Origin: DATFVA01 sp963800255
GTDB lineage: Bacteria > Bacteroidota > Ignavibacteria > Ignavibacteriales > Ignavibacteriaceae
Length of the DNA: 64,000 bases
Assembly: GCA_963800255.1 (NCBI GenBank)
Contig: CAWDAK010000010.1
Coordinates: 124,001-188,000 of the forward strand
Reading direction: 5' to 3'
Part shown: piece after piece, positions 20,779-31,089 of the stretch
How the letters are laid out: each line of letters opens with the position of its first letter
How positions within the stretch are numbered: position 1 is the first letter of the stretch
Position numbers and translations under genes: made by a program
Notes under the pieces: model-generated
Database searches by the model: none
What the model was told of the DNA's origin: nothing
Seen by the model: only the letters and a program-made list of their open reading frames with translations

Positions 20779-22015
20779 TTATTTATCCTCAGTTAATGAA
20801 TTAAACTGGTAATATTTGATTCTCTCTCTGTTCTTCAGGATATCTTCCTTTATAGGATTCTCTACCCTTGGTCCAGCCAATCTCTCCTTCAGGGTTGGAA
20901 CAAGTTCTGCCTTTATTAATATTACGAGTTCTTTTTTAACAGTTACAGTTTTATCACTGCCGGTTAAATATCTTATACCAAACACCCACCAGGGTAAATC
21001 CTTCAAGAAAGGTATACCAACTCTTTCATTGGTTTTTTCGTTCGAAAAAAGTCCGCCGAGGATAGTTTCCTCACCGTTCAGCATTACAACCTGGGTGCTT
21101 GCTGATGTCTTTTTAATTTCGGTGGTAGTTTCACCAGCCGAGAAATGTACTTCTTTCAACATTTAGTTTAAGGAGAGTATAATCAACACCATCTTCTGTA
21201 TAGACAAAAGGAGTTACTTCGATTATAGTTCCTGTCGGGAAGAATTTTTCAACTACGTTTCCGGCAAAATCTCTCTGCTTAACTGAAAAATCAGAACCAA
21301 CCTGGATTCTGCCCAGCTGCCCTTCTCTTACAATTACATTAGGACTTGCAATAATATCTCCAAGCTGCTCGGATTCTAAAAATTTAAATGCTGCGGTTAC
21401 GTCACCGAAGAAATTACCGCTCTGGAATGTACCATCGCCTGTGATATTATAATTATTTCTTTGAACAGTCTGCGTTCCTGAGCCAGTATTTGTTTGCGGA
21501 TTTGCCCCGGTATACAATTCTGTTCCTAAATTGAAACCTTTACCTGAAAGTAAAACCCTCCAGTCAATTCCTCTTTCTTTAGTGGCGTTTTCATCCTGCT
21601 CAAAAAAGACTGCAGAAATTTTCACTTCACGGGAATCAACTGAGGCATAATTGTCAGGGGATTTGCTTTCTTCAGATTCCCCGCGTTTTTTAACAACAAT
21701 TACATTTTCTTTTTCTTCATATGTCAACCCGGCATATTGAACAACTACAACCAGAGCCTTGTCATAAGGCATATTGTTTATTTCTATTCCTATCGGCTGG
21801 TCAGTACTTACAGTGGAAACAATATTTTTCCCTGTAAATTTCTCGCTTACTTTACTAAGCAGATCAATTGCCTGGTTAAAAGGCAATGACGCAGACATGG
21901 TAACCAGTTCGTCGGGATTATTATATCCTTTGAACTCTTTTTCAAGATACTGCTGTGCGTACGACTGAAATATCAGTCCAAGCATTAAAAACAATGTTAT
22001 GGTAAATGTTTTCAT
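20779..22015 (-). CDS. Secretin (PilQ/GspD-like), short, with one frameshift
   Basis: Outer-membrane secretin of a type IV pilus or type II-like system. After a signal peptide (MKTFTITLFLMLGLIFQSYAQ) there is a small N domain (IGIEINNMPYDKALVVVVQYAGLTYEE) and then the secretin core: LESEQLGDIIASPNVIVREGQLGRIQVG and, in the next frame, VVMLNGEETILGGLFSNEKTNERVGIPFLKDLPW, a classic secretin signature. The frame slips near 21150-21165 between LLKLNVE and HFSAGET. Corrected length is about 411 residues, shorter than most PilQ. It ends 10 bases before the receiver gene and follows the PilO-like gene. Confidence 0.88.
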
Positions 22016-22031
22016 TTTTTAATCTCTCTTT

Positions 22032-22931
22032 TTAATGGCTTTTTTTATCTTTTTTAGGGTCTTCTTTTTCAAGTCCAAGGTCAACCTTTTCTATTATGCC
22101 GCCTTTATTCAGGATAAAGCTTACACTATTTCTTTCATAATCTATCTTGGTCAAATAACCAAGGTAAACCTGCTCGCCTTCCCATAATAAGTATGTGTTT
22201 CCTTTGCTGTCGCCTATGAAGGCACCTTCAGGTACCAGGGCTAACAGTTTTGAACCCTGTACATCAAGCAGGTTATCAAGGTTCGGCGGAATTTCATTTC
22301 TGATCAATGGATAGAAAGCGTCATACAACGGTCTTGCCGTTAAATTATTCTCAACCATAGCTGACGTAGCGAAGCGGCTGTCATTAGAATAATATGCAGC
22401 AACATCGAGGTTATAATTAACCAGGAAGTGAGGCATACCTTCTTCATCTGTTTTGATCAGGTTGCTTAGTGAAACTGATTTTATTTTTTTCAGTTCCTTG
22501 CTTTGTTCTATGGCATAGATCAGGCGCCAAACGTCACTATAAGCTCCTCCTCCGGTAAGTTTATACTCATGGTAGAAGAAGTTTTTATCCGGTTTCATAT
22601 CTGCATATTCTATATCAATTGTGGATTGAGGGGAATAACTGTCGCTAAGATCATTCACAAAATCATAGAATTTTATGGATGATAAGTCTTTAGGAATATT
22701 GAACTTCCTCGCTGCCAGCACTGAATCAAGAACTGCAGCACGAACCTGAAGATCCTGGTACTGATCTTTCAGATCGGCAGTATTGTATGAATGTGCCTTC
22801 ATCTCATCGAGTTTAGTTCTTCTCTCGTTTAGATCGCCTCTCTGGAAAACCAGGATATATACGCCGCCCACAACTAGTATAAAAACAAGCAGAGCGACCA
22901 GTCCAAGTGTGCTTTTTAATTTACGGTTCAT
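22032..22931 (-). CDS. PilO-like inner-membrane alignment protein with a PilP-like C terminus
   Basis: A 299-residue bitopic protein: one TM helix at residues ~11-30, a coiled-coil stretch (GDLNERRTKLDEMKAH...LKDQYQDLQ), then a PilO-like fold. The C-terminal ~70 residues (KLLALVPEGAFIGDSKGNTYLLWEGEQVYLGYLTKID...VDLGLEKE) resemble the beta domain of PilP/GspC-type proteins. If so, PilO and PilP functions are joined in one polypeptide linking the inner-membrane platform to the secretin. It overlaps the upstream PilMN-like gene by 4 bases. Weak sequence conservation makes the exact names tentative. Confidence 0.7.
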   Translation of the reverse strand: MNRKLKSTLGLVALLVFILVVGGVYILVFQRGDLNERRTKLDEMKAHSYNTADLKDQYQDLQVRAAVLDSVLAARKFNIPKDLSSIKFYDFVNDLSDSYSPQSTIDIEYADMKPDKNFFYHEYKLTGGGAYSDVWRLIYAIEQSKELKKIKSVSLSNLIKTDEEGMPHFLVNYNLDVAAYYSNDSRFATSAMVENNLTARPLYDAFYPLIRNEIPPNLDNLLDVQGSKLLALVPEGAFIGDSKGNTYLLWEGEQVYLGYLTKIDYERNSVSFILNKGGIIEKVDLGLEKEDPKKDKKSH

Positions 22932-24481
22932 TGTACGCTCTTCTTATTATTATTTAACAAACTAAAACTTATAGTGAATTTATATGCATTCTCCTCGCGT
23001 AATGCCTCAAATACCATACTCTTCAGGGTTGCATTTTCGAGTGAATAAGCGAATTTGGTAACTACATCCTTATTTATCGCATAACCGATTAATACCACTT
23101 CCTGGTTAGCGTTAACAGAAAGCTGGTTAAGCCATAGGTTATGCCGTGTGGCAAAAAAGTCTGAAATATTCTGTAATACTTCTGTCCAGGCTCCGGTTCC
23201 TGCAGATGCAGAATCGAGTATTGCCTGAGTCTGATCAAATCCTTCTATCTTCGTTTTCAGCTGGGATATATTATCAAGAATCTCCTGATTCTGACGCATT
23301 AAAATGGTCTCTTCAGTGATTTTCTGATTAAGCTCTCCCAGTTCGAGGTGATTTTTAAGTATTGACTGCGTCATTATAAATGCTGCAATAAAAAGTATTG
23401 GCAGCATCAGGTAGCCATGCCATGCAAACTGGATGAACTTCTGATCTTCTTTTACATATTTAGGTAAAAGGTTTATTCCCTTTGTGCCTTCTTCCTGTTC
23501 ATTAATAAATTCTGTTCCAACAGCTATAGGCACGCTGAAAGCAGAGAATTTGGCTTTTGTTTCTTCGTCCAGAGCAGATAGATCAAGATCATCAAATTCA
23601 AGACGGGAAACGTTTGCTTCCGGAAAAGTTCCATAAAAAGAAAGTATCAGGTTTTCGGAATCATCCTCTCCGCAGACAATAATATTATCAAGGGATGAAA
23701 TTCCGCCATTCTCCATCTCAAGCAGGATCTTTGAAAAATAAACATCATAGGTGTGAAGATTGGAAGTTCCAATATCAAGGGTAGTTCCTATGTGTTTTAA
23801 TTTTCTGCCGTGCAGGAATATCAGCTTGCTGTATTCCTTACCTATATAAACAATAAGAGAATTATCATCAGGGAAGAATTTCTTCCGCTTGGATACATAA
23901 TAGGCAAGTGAAATTTCAGCACTCTTTACAGAGGGTATTTTATAATACCGTTTGTTATTATACCTGGCAAGGGAGTTAATAAACTTAATACAGCTTACCT
24001 CGCCTCCCAGGAATACAGACAACAGAGATTTGTCTGCCAGCTCTATATATCCAAGATTCTCACTGTCTATTGAGACGTTCTTTGCCTCCTGGATATCGTT
24101 AATGATCTCCTGGGTTACCTTAGCCGATTTTGGAAACTTAGAACCTTCAAATACATGGTAGAAGATGGCTGGTTCTGTTAGTGCCGGTATGAACTGGGCA
24201 TTGTTGAGGTTTATTCCCGAAAGAGCATCATTGATTAATGCTAATGATGTTGATTCGGATTGAGCGTCACCAACGGGACCGGTTCCTCTCTTCAACCCTT
24301 CTATCTGAAGATCATCAGTGTCAAGCTGGAGACCTCCCAGGGTGTCTTCTGTTGCTAAAGCAGGCTGGGAGACAACATCAGTAGATGCCGTTTTTAGCAC
24401 TTTAAACTTGCCGCTTTCTGCTGAGAGTACTGCGGCTTTTAATTCTGTTCCTTCACAGTAGATACAAACTAATGTTTTCAT
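22928..24481 (-). CDS. PilM-PilN (GspL-like) fusion protein
   Basis: A 517-residue protein. Residues 1-350 form an actin-like PilM/GspL cytoplasmic domain (LVCIYCEGTELKAAVLS...; SLIVYIGKEYSKLIFLHG). A TM helix follows at about 357-375, then a PilN-like periplasmic part with coiled coil (LELGELNQKITEETILMRQ...) and a ferredoxin-like fold. This is the usual PilM+PilN arrangement fused as in GspL. Its ATG overlaps the TAA of the PilT-like gene by one base. It should form the alignment complex with the next gene product. Confidence 0.78.
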   Translation of the reverse strand: MKTLVCIYCEGTELKAAVLSAESGKFKVLKTASTDVVSQPALATEDTLGGLQLDTDDLQIEGLKRGTGPVGDAQSESTSLALINDALSGINLNNAQFIPALTEPAIFYHVFEGSKFPKSAKVTQEIINDIQEAKNVSIDSENLGYIELADKSLLSVFLGGEVSCIKFINSLARYNNKRYYKIPSVKSAEISLAYYVSKRKKFFPDDNSLIVYIGKEYSKLIFLHGRKLKHIGTTLDIGTSNLHTYDVYFSKILLEMENGGISSLDNIIVCGEDDSENLILSFYGTFPEANVSRLEFDDLDLSALDEETKAKFSAFSVPIAVGTEFINEQEEGTKGINLLPKYVKEDQKFIQFAWHGYLMLPILFIAAFIMTQSILKNHLELGELNQKITEETILMRQNQEILDNISQLKTKIEGFDQTQAILDSASAGTGAWTEVLQNISDFFATRHNLWLNQLSVNANQEVVLIGYAINKDVVTKFAYSLENATLKSMVFEALREENAYKFTISFSLLNNNKKSVQ

Positions 24482-25740
24482 TATGCTGCCGATAATATTT
24501 GATGTATTCTTGTTTTATTATTTGCGTATGCTATGGCTGTCTCAAGTGAAATTTTCTTTGTCATATACAGCCTCTTTAAGTCCTGCTCCAGGGTTATCAT
24601 GCCCTGCTGGCCTCCCTGGTTTATCATCATGTAAATTTCGCTTACATTATTGTTTTTAATTGCTGCTTTAACACTGGGAGTTACTATTAAAACTTCTTTT
24701 GCAAGCGCCCGTTTTCCATCCAGGCTGGGAACAAGTTTTTGAGATACTATACAGACCAAAACATCCGCCAGCCTGTGACGAACCCTGTCCTGCTCTGCCG
24801 GATTAACCTCTGCTACAATTCTGTCAATTGTTTCAGAAGCTGAAGAAGTATGAAGCGTTGAAAATACTTTATGTCCTGTATCGGTGACTTCAAGTGCTGA
24901 CATTATAGTTTCAGGATCTCTCATTTCACCGATTATTATTATATCGGGATCCTGCCTAAGCGACTGAATTACTCCGTCCTTAAATGAAAGTACATCACGC
25001 CCTATCTCTCTATGACGAATAATACAGGCTTTTGAAGTATGAACATATTCAACAGGAGATGCTATAATTACTACATGAGCCGGGTCAATTTGATTATGGG
25101 CGTCAACAATGGCGTCTAATGTGGTAGATTTGCCGGACCCGGTGATTCCGGTAATCAAAGTCAATCCGTTTTTAATATAAGTATGGCTCATTGTCTTAAC
25201 TACATGGGGATGGAATCCGTATGAATCAAGAGGCCGTATGGTCGAATTTATTGCACGCATATTCAAAGCGAGCGAATCAAGATCGAAGTAAGCATCAGCC
25301 CTGAAGCGCACATCAACATTTTTCCTTGTGTAATGGAAAGTATAACTGAAGTCAAGGTTACGAGTTAAAGCCAGGTGTTTACGCTGGTTGCTGTTCAGCA
25401 TATTTATAATAAAAACAGCCGCCTCATCATCATTCAGCTGAATAAATTCTTTAACTCTCTCTTTGTTTCCATGTACTCTAAGCCAGATATAGCCTCCGTT
25501 CCCATGTCCGCCAAGCTCTATATCCGAGGCATCCATTTCGATCATGCTGGTAAGAACCTTATTCAAATAATTCCTCAATAAAATTCTTTTATTGGAGTCC
25601 AGTTTTTCTATATTTTCCAACAGATACGCTACTCTGTCAGGTCCCTGAAGTACCGGAGGAATTGTATTACAGAATTCTGTTAATACCTTTTTAATTTCAG
25701 GGATTGTTAGTCCAATATCTTTTGTTTCTTTGGATGTCAT
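24481..25740 (-). CDS. pilT: PilT/GspE-family ATPase, probable retraction-type motor
   Basis: A 419-residue secretion ATPase. Walker A is TGITGSGKST, Walker B DIIIIGEMRDPET, and the His box is VFSTLHTSSASETIDRI, all as in PilT. Upstream is the PilT-like N domain (MIEMDASDIELGG). One oddity: the Asp box, normally EDPIE, reads ASPVEYVH. About 90 additional N-terminal residues precede the N domain compared with classical PilT. It lies directly after pilB and before the PilMN gene. Whether it retracts or is a second assembly-type motor cannot be told from sequence. Confidence 0.85.
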   Translation of the reverse strand: MTSKETKDIGLTIPEIKKVLTEFCNTIPPVLQGPDRVAYLLENIEKLDSNKRILLRNYLNKVLTSMIEMDASDIELGGHGNGGYIWLRVHGNKERVKEFIQLNDDEAAVFIINMLNSNQRKHLALTRNLDFSYTFHYTRKNVDVRFRADAYFDLDSLALNMRAINSTIRPLDSYGFHPHVVKTMSHTYIKNGLTLITGITGSGKSTTLDAIVDAHNQIDPAHVVIIASPVEYVHTSKACIIRHREIGRDVLSFKDGVIQSLRQDPDIIIIGEMRDPETIMSALEVTDTGHKVFSTLHTSSASETIDRIVAEVNPAEQDRVRHRLADVLVCIVSQKLVPSLDGKRALAKEVLIVTPSVKAAIKNNNVSEIYMMINQGGQQGMITLEQDLKRLYMTKKISLETAIAYANNKTRIHQILSAA

Positions 25741-25774
25741 AATCTTTTAAGCAATAATTTTGTTTAACAATATT

Positions 25775-27566
25775 TTATTCATCTGAAGTAGCTGCAAGAA
25801 CTTCCTGTATTGAAGTCAGTCCTAATTTCACTTTTTCAAGTCCGGAATCTCTCAGAGTAAGAGTTCCGTCAGCCTTTAGCCTGGTTCCTGATCTTCTCTT
25901 CATCAACTTCAATACCAGAACGAACGATAGCCTGTCTTATTTCTTTTGTAAAGTAAAGTGATTCATGAATTGCCATTCGGCCTTTATAACCTGTTCCATT
26001 GCATTTTTCACATCCTTTCGGCTCGTAGATCGTATAACTCTTCCATTCTTCAAGATTCAGGCCAGCAGCATTCATCAGAGTTTCGTCAAAATTTACCACT
26101 CTCCGCTTGCAATTATTACATAAACTCCTTATAAGCCTCTGGGCAACGATGATATTAATCGCGTAAGCAATAAGGAATGGTTCAATACCCATCTTATATA
26201 AACGGGATACTGCACTGGGTGCATCATTAGTATGGAGAGTGGAAAAAGTTAAGTGACCCGTGTTTGCAAGCTTAATCGCAACCTCCGCGGTTTCTTTATC
26301 TCTCATCTCACCAACAAGTACAACATCAGGATCGTGACGAAGAATTGACCTGATAGCCTGGTCAAAGTTCATCTTATATCCAATTTTTAATTGGCGTGCT
26401 CCATGGATAACATATTCAACTGGATCTTCAACCGTGAGAACATTAAGAGAAGGGTCGATTACCTGGTAAAGAGCTGCTACCAGCGTTGTACTTTTACCGC
26501 TTCCTGTAGGACCGGTTAATATAACCATGCCCTGGGGCTGGTTTATAGCTTTAACAAAAGCCTGTCGTGCATACCCGGTTAAACCCAATTTATCCAGATC
26601 GGTGATAACTTTTCTATCATCTAATATTCTTATTACAACACTTTCAAACTTATTTTTCAGTTCAGTACCAACCATAGGAAGAACTGAAACTCTATATCTT
26701 ATAATATGACCATCAATTTCCCTCTGAATAAAACCATCCTGGGCTTTTTCCCTTTCAAACCGGTCCATTCCCTTCGATCTATCCTTTACAACAGCAACAA
26801 CAGCTTCAGGGAGGGTATTATCCTGTGTATGCCAGTGCTGCAGGTTTCCGTCAATTCTTATAAGAATATCAGTCTTATTATTCATCTTAGGAACAAAATG
26901 GATATCACTGGCACCCTTTCTAACTCCTTCTATAAGAGCAGCTTCAACCAGGTTAATCAAAGCACTTTTATTTATCTCCTGGTCAAGCTCGTCTTCATCG
27001 AACGAATTTTCTTCATCCTCTATTTTTATTTCAGCATCCATTTCCTCCATCATCTTGAGGTAAACATTTTCAGGAGGCAGGATTGTCGAAATTAGTTTCT
27101 CATAATCTTTTTTTCGTATAAAAACTATTTCATACTTTTTAGCATTTAAACCGAAGGCAATTTTAGGGATATTACGATCTGTAGGGTCAATTGCGGCAAG
27201 TATAAGTTTATCCTTCAATCTTTCATCATACATAAAAGGAATAATCTTATGTTCAAGCATCTGGCTTTTAAGCATATCGCCGGAACTTGTTATCATATGC
27301 TTTATTGATTCGAGTCTGTTTTCAGGTATATCTTCAGGGCGGGTATCAAGTTCACGGAATGCATATAAAATTGCTACTTCCCTGAAAATTGTATCATGAT
27401 CATAGGCAAAATCCTGAACTAATATCTGCGCAAGGTTTCTCTTAACCTTATTAGTATCATTAGCTTTCGCATTAAGTGCCTTCTCTAATGTAGCTGCGTC
27501 AATTATTCCTTTTTTGAAAAGAAGAAAACCGATTTTATCGGTCATCTCAAGATTTGTCTCGATCAT
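25775..27566 (-). CDS. pilB: PilB/GspE-family pilus assembly ATPase, frameshift near the 3' end
   Basis: Extension motor of the pilus. An N-terminal T2SSE_N/MshEN domain (KIGFLLFKKGIIDAATLEKAL) precedes the N2 domain (GASDIHFVP) and the ATPase: Walker A LTGPTGSGKSTT, Asp box VEDPVEY, Walker B DVVLVGEMRDKETAE, His box FSTLHTNDAPSAVSRL, and a zinc site CNNCKRR...CEKCNGTGYKGR. The readable frame stops at 25869 after EEKIRNQAKG, but removing one base from an AAA run near 25876 continues KADGTLTLRDSGLEKVK and TSIQEVLAATSDE to TAA at 25775, the normal family ending. Corrected length about 596 residues. Overlaps pilC by 4 bases. Confidence 0.92.
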
Positions 27567-28939
27567 ACCTTATCACTCTGCATATAAGTTATATTATTAG
27601 CCATTCCAGGCTGCTTAGGGTGAACAGTTGCAGTTTCTGCAGAAACAAGTGTCAGCAGTATCATTACAACCATAATTATCATTGCAATCACCACCTGAAC
27701 AATTTCAATAAAGTTTTTAAGTTTATAAACCGTTTCAGCCTCATAATAATTAGCAAGCTGTAGAGAGGTATTTTTTATAGTTCCGGTTTCTTCACCTGAG
27801 TGTAATCTTGAAAGAGCGGTTTCGGTAAAAACACCTGATGCAGTAAAAGCATCGGTCATTCCTACACCTTTTTTAACCATAAGTGGAATAGCAACATTTT
27901 TAACCCTTTCCTCAAAATACTTATTGCCCGCTGCTTCCGCAGCAATCCTTATTGGTTCAATACTTTCAGCGGAGCCGCTGTACAGAGTATAAAATACACG
28001 GCAGTAGACTTCTATTATAGTCTTATGAATCAGATTACCAACAAGAGGCAGCTGAAATAACATTTTATGAAAAACAACTGCCCCTTTTTTAGAAGTTGCC
28101 CATTTCCAGAATATTATTGGAGGGATAACACATAATGCCAGAAGCAGATACATATTGTCTATCATAAAATCACTCATCTTCAGAGTAAAGGCTGTCATAG
28201 GAGGCAGCTCGATTTTGAACCTCACAAAGAGTTTAGCTGTCTCAGGGAATATATATGCCACATAAAAAATTACTGCCAAAAAAAGCACAAATATTGTCAC
28301 CATGGGAGTAATTAAAGCACTCCTTAAGCTTTTCTTAAATTCCTGTCTTCGTTCAAGGAATTTAGCAGTTGCCTTATAAATTTCTGCCATATTACCACTC
28401 TTTGATGCAAGCCCAAGCATATAGGCTGTGAATTTCCCAAAGACATTCTGATACTTCATAAAAGTTGCTTCGCTGTCAGCTCCTTTTTTAAGATCATTAT
28501 TAACCTCTTTAAGAGTTTCTCTTAAAGTTTTGTTTTCAGTATCATTCATCAAAAGAGTAAGAATTTCATTATAAGGTAATTTCTGATCCAGAAGCTCTGA
28601 ACTGATCTTAACAAAGGTTACAATTTCAGATGTAGGAGGTTTTCTGTTATAGTCCAATAATTTTTTATTAACAGAAATAACCTGGTATCCAAGCCTGGAT
28701 AAAGCATCCTCAACTTCTTTCTTGGTATATGCCTTCTGTTCCCCGGTGATAGGCTTTTCATTTCCTTTTTTTACCTTATACAGAAAAGTAGATTTCTTTT
28801 CAATAAGCCTGATCTTTAATTGATTTTTTTCAGCAAGCCGTTGTATCTTCTTCTTTCCTTCCGTGAAGGAATTTGCTGAAAGCGAACCATTAATAGCCTG
28901 ACCATTTAACTTTTCTGCTGTAAATTTTAGTTCAACCAT
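27563..28939 (-). CDS. pilC: PilC/GspF-family inner-membrane platform protein
   Basis: A 458-residue platform protein that couples the motor ATPases to pilin assembly. The N-terminal ~110 residues are an extra cytosolic region, then two T2SSF repeats follow: one starting FVKISSELLDQKLPYNEILTLL, with TM helices at ~215-235 and ~265-285, and one starting VYCRVFYTLYSGSAESIEPI, ending in a TM near 420-440. First intact gene of the pilus operon. Its leader and first codons are duplicated near 31964-32110, which marks a tandem duplication upstream. Confidence 0.9.
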   Translation of the reverse strand: MVELKFTAEKLNGQAINGSLSANSFTEGKKKIQRLAEKNQLKIRLIEKKSTFLYKVKKGNEKPITGEQKAYTKKEVEDALSRLGYQVISVNKKLLDYNRKPPTSEIVTFVKISSELLDQKLPYNEILTLLMNDTENKTLRETLKEVNNDLKKGADSEATFMKYQNVFGKFTAYMLGLASKSGNMAEIYKATAKFLERRQEFKKSLRSALITPMVTIFVLFLAVIFYVAYIFPETAKLFVRFKIELPPMTAFTLKMSDFMIDNMYLLLALCVIPPIIFWKWATSKKGAVVFHKMLFQLPLVGNLIHKTIIEVYCRVFYTLYSGSAESIEPIRIAAEAAGNKYFEERVKNVAIPLMVKKGVGMTDAFTASGVFTETALSRLHSGEETGTIKNTSLQLANYYEAETVYKLKNFIEIVQVVIAMIIMVVMILLTLVSAETATVHPKQPGMANNITYMQSDKV

Positions 28940-29149
28940 GTTAAAATTGCTCTTATTGTTAAATTTTCATTAATCAAGCAATTCTCATTCCAAGAAGATT
29001 TTGCGTATTTGAAAAGAAATAAGCTTATTGTTTATAGTAATTTGTGAAAGAATTACGGAAATATTAGTTATTCAAAGGCAGGATAGACTGATAAGTTTAT
29101 TAAATCACTGGATAGTCAACTTTGAGGTTTCATAAAAAATAAATAATTA
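28940..29149 (-). promoter_or_regulatory. Leader region upstream of pilC, duplicated near 31.97 kb
   Basis: This AT-rich 210-base spacer between the glycosyltransferase-like gene and pilC contains no gene. Its pilC-proximal ~60-100 bases (plus-strand words CCATGTTAAAATTGCTCTTATT and GCAATTCTCATTCCA) recur at 31986-32040. Conservation of the spacer next to the start suggests it carries the pilC start region; no clear -35/-10 pair could be defended. Confidence 0.4.
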
Positions 29150-30470
29150 CTATCGTTTAAAATTAGCTTCGTACACCCCTTCTTTAATTTTCTTTTTCAC
29201 ATAATTTTTTGTTTCGGTATCTAGAATATCTGATTTCAGAAAGTAGTATGAATTGTTCCTGAGGGAAAGGGATGTTTTTGAAATATTAGGTACAAACTTA
29301 AACTTGATATCTCGCGGGAGGCTATCACCTACAATATACTTAAAGTTAGTATACACCGAATCGGAAATAGCTTCATCTTTCAAGATCAACTCGATCCAGC
29401 TATAATAGTTTCTGGCTTCAACTTTTTCAAAGGCTGCTTGTTGGTAAGCGATTATATTGGGTTTACCTAATGAAGTAAAATTAAGTACTGTTATAAGTAC
29501 AAAAGCTAAGCCCAATATAGTATATATCCGTATTTTTGAGATAATCAGTGTCGTTAGCAAGAATATTATTATTGCGAAAGCAATATACGTTCTTTGATAA
29601 AAATCCACATGCAACTGTAAATCATACTCAATAAAGTAAATGATTCTGTTACCCAGGAAATAGTATTTATGAATGAAATCATATAGATCATATAAAATAA
29701 AGTAAAATTTATTTGAGAGGGTAAAATTTATTAGAATCACAGATCCGATCAGACTGAATAATAATATTTTGTTCCTTATCGAAGAGAGCAGTGCATCTTG
29801 GGATATTGGTTTAATCTTTAATTTAATTTGTTCATTTACTTTAGCCATATTAAATAACTTCAGGAACCCTTTTGCTGAAGAAAATGCTAAAATTGGAAGA
29901 ACAAAAAAAGTGAACATCTGCTTTCCCGATCAATAAATAACATATAGACCAATTTGCTGGGATAAGTTGTGGATAATGAGTGGCTTTTTGAGGTAATATG
30001 TTATTTGCAAATTCACCTGCCCAACTATTCCATGCATGATTATTTACCGCATCAATGAAATAAAAAATAGTCCCGATATTAGCGATGAATAGGGCGACAT
30101 AAAAAAGAATCACCAAACCTGCTATAAAGTATAGGGTTCTATTAAGAGGCGAAATATTTTCGAAAAAACTGATCAACTTTTTGTATTGTTCAGTAAAACT
30201 AAAGTTTGGAATCCCTGTTATACGTTTCGTAAAATACAAATAGAAAAGGACACCACATTCAAACATCATTATTCCTCCCATTATGAAAACAGTATAAATG
30301 GATAATAATGTGAGAATGCTAACCAGGACATAATTAACAAAAAGACTTAGGGTAAAAACCAACAGCCATTTTTGTATATAACTACTTTTATCCAGGTTTA
30401 AAAGCCATAATACGATAATGCCTGGTAAAAGTAGAATCTGAAGAATTGATATTAAACCCAGAAGTAACAT
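29150..30470 (-). CDS. Polytopic membrane protein resembling GT-C glycosyltransferases, one frameshift
   Basis: About 439 residues after correction of one base near 29925. The N terminus has at least five hydrophobic helices; the stretch FYFIDAVNNHAWNSWAGEFANN...THYPQLIPANWSICYLLIG resembles the first extracytoplasmic loop of GT-C/ArnT-like lipid-linked sugar transferases, where an acidic residue is catalytic. The frame slips within GGGAAAGCAGATG: ...LLIGK joins QMFTFFVLPILAFSS. The C-terminal ~120 residues are soluble. It is the second gene after a pilin-like gene and its terminator, so it could modify the pilin. It looks unrelated in sequence to the equivalent gene at 32185-33822. Confidence 0.55.
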
Positions 30471-30563
30471 TTTATTTCTTTTTTATGTAATAATAAAAAT
30501 ATCTATTATTATGCCATTACCATCATAAATGCTCATCTAGTTATAAAGATCAGAACCATTTAA

Positions 30564-30596
30564 AATAAAAAAGGCTGCCTGAAGAGTTACAGCCTT
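30564..30596 (-). terminator. Intrinsic terminator after pilin-like gene 1
   Basis: On the minus strand AAGGCTG and CAGCCTT enclose a 12-base loop (30571-30596) and are followed by TTTTATTTTA. It stands between the pilin-like gene and the downstream membrane gene, as expected where a structural subunit is made in excess of its neighbours. Confidence 0.75.
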
Positions 30597-30816
30597 AAAT
30601 CTTGATCCAAGATGAATTTTAATATGGCTGTTACTACAGAAGTAATTCTTGTAGGAGTTACCGTACAAGTAACCACTCCAATTTGTCGCATAACCAGTCG
30701 TCGTGATGGTTTGCCTATAATTGATATCGTAGATTGAACTCACCATCGGTTATTGTCAAGTTGCAGCATCAGTTGAAGTTTTTAGATCAGTTGCGAAGAA
30801 TTGGTAAGCCTTACCA

Positions 30817-31029
30817 TCAAAATTTAGTGAAAGAATTTCCACCACCACCCATTGAGATAGGTTTTTTATAATATTGCTGAGCTATATGCTCCAAGTTAGT
30901 TCCTTGAGAAACTATTGAATCCTGAGTAGAAGATTCAGCGTTTGCGTTGAATAAGTTGATACCGACTACTACTGCTATACCAACTACGATAACACCAAGT
31001 ACGATTAAGAGAAGTTGTTGTTGACCCAT
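30817..31029 (-). CDS. Atypical pilin-like protein 1 (readable N-terminal part)
   Basis: The readable part is 70 residues: MGQQQLLLIVLGVIVVGIAV begins a long hydrophobic N-terminal helix directly after a two-residue Met-Gly leader, followed by NLFNANAES, AQQYYKKP and a Gly-rich SMGGGGNSF. That layout is pilin-like, but the usual Glu at +5 after the prepilin cleavage Gly is absent. The ribosome binding site is a strong AGGAGATCTGT before the ATG. After GNSFTKF the frame ends, but other frames downstream to about 30600 continue as pilin-like sequence (DGKAYQFFATDLKTSTDAAT; VTCTVTPTRITSVV), so several indels or real decay have cut the gene. Its 5' half is a close paralogue of the gene at 34311. 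Confidence 0.7.
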   Translation of the reverse strand: MGQQQLLLIVLGVIVVGIAVVVGINLFNANAESSTQDSIVSQGTNLEHIAQQYYKKPISMGGGGNSFTKF

Positions 31030-31089
31030 TACAGATCTCCTATTTTGTTGTGATTAGTTAATTAAGTGTATTGTTATAGTTTAATAATG

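Noticed and set aside
20779..28939. Type II secretion system instead of a type IV pilus
   Set aside because: A PilT-like ATPase and pilin-like main subunits next to pilC favour a pilus. The GspL-like fusion leaves some doubt, but no gspG-type pseudopilins with Glu5 are present.
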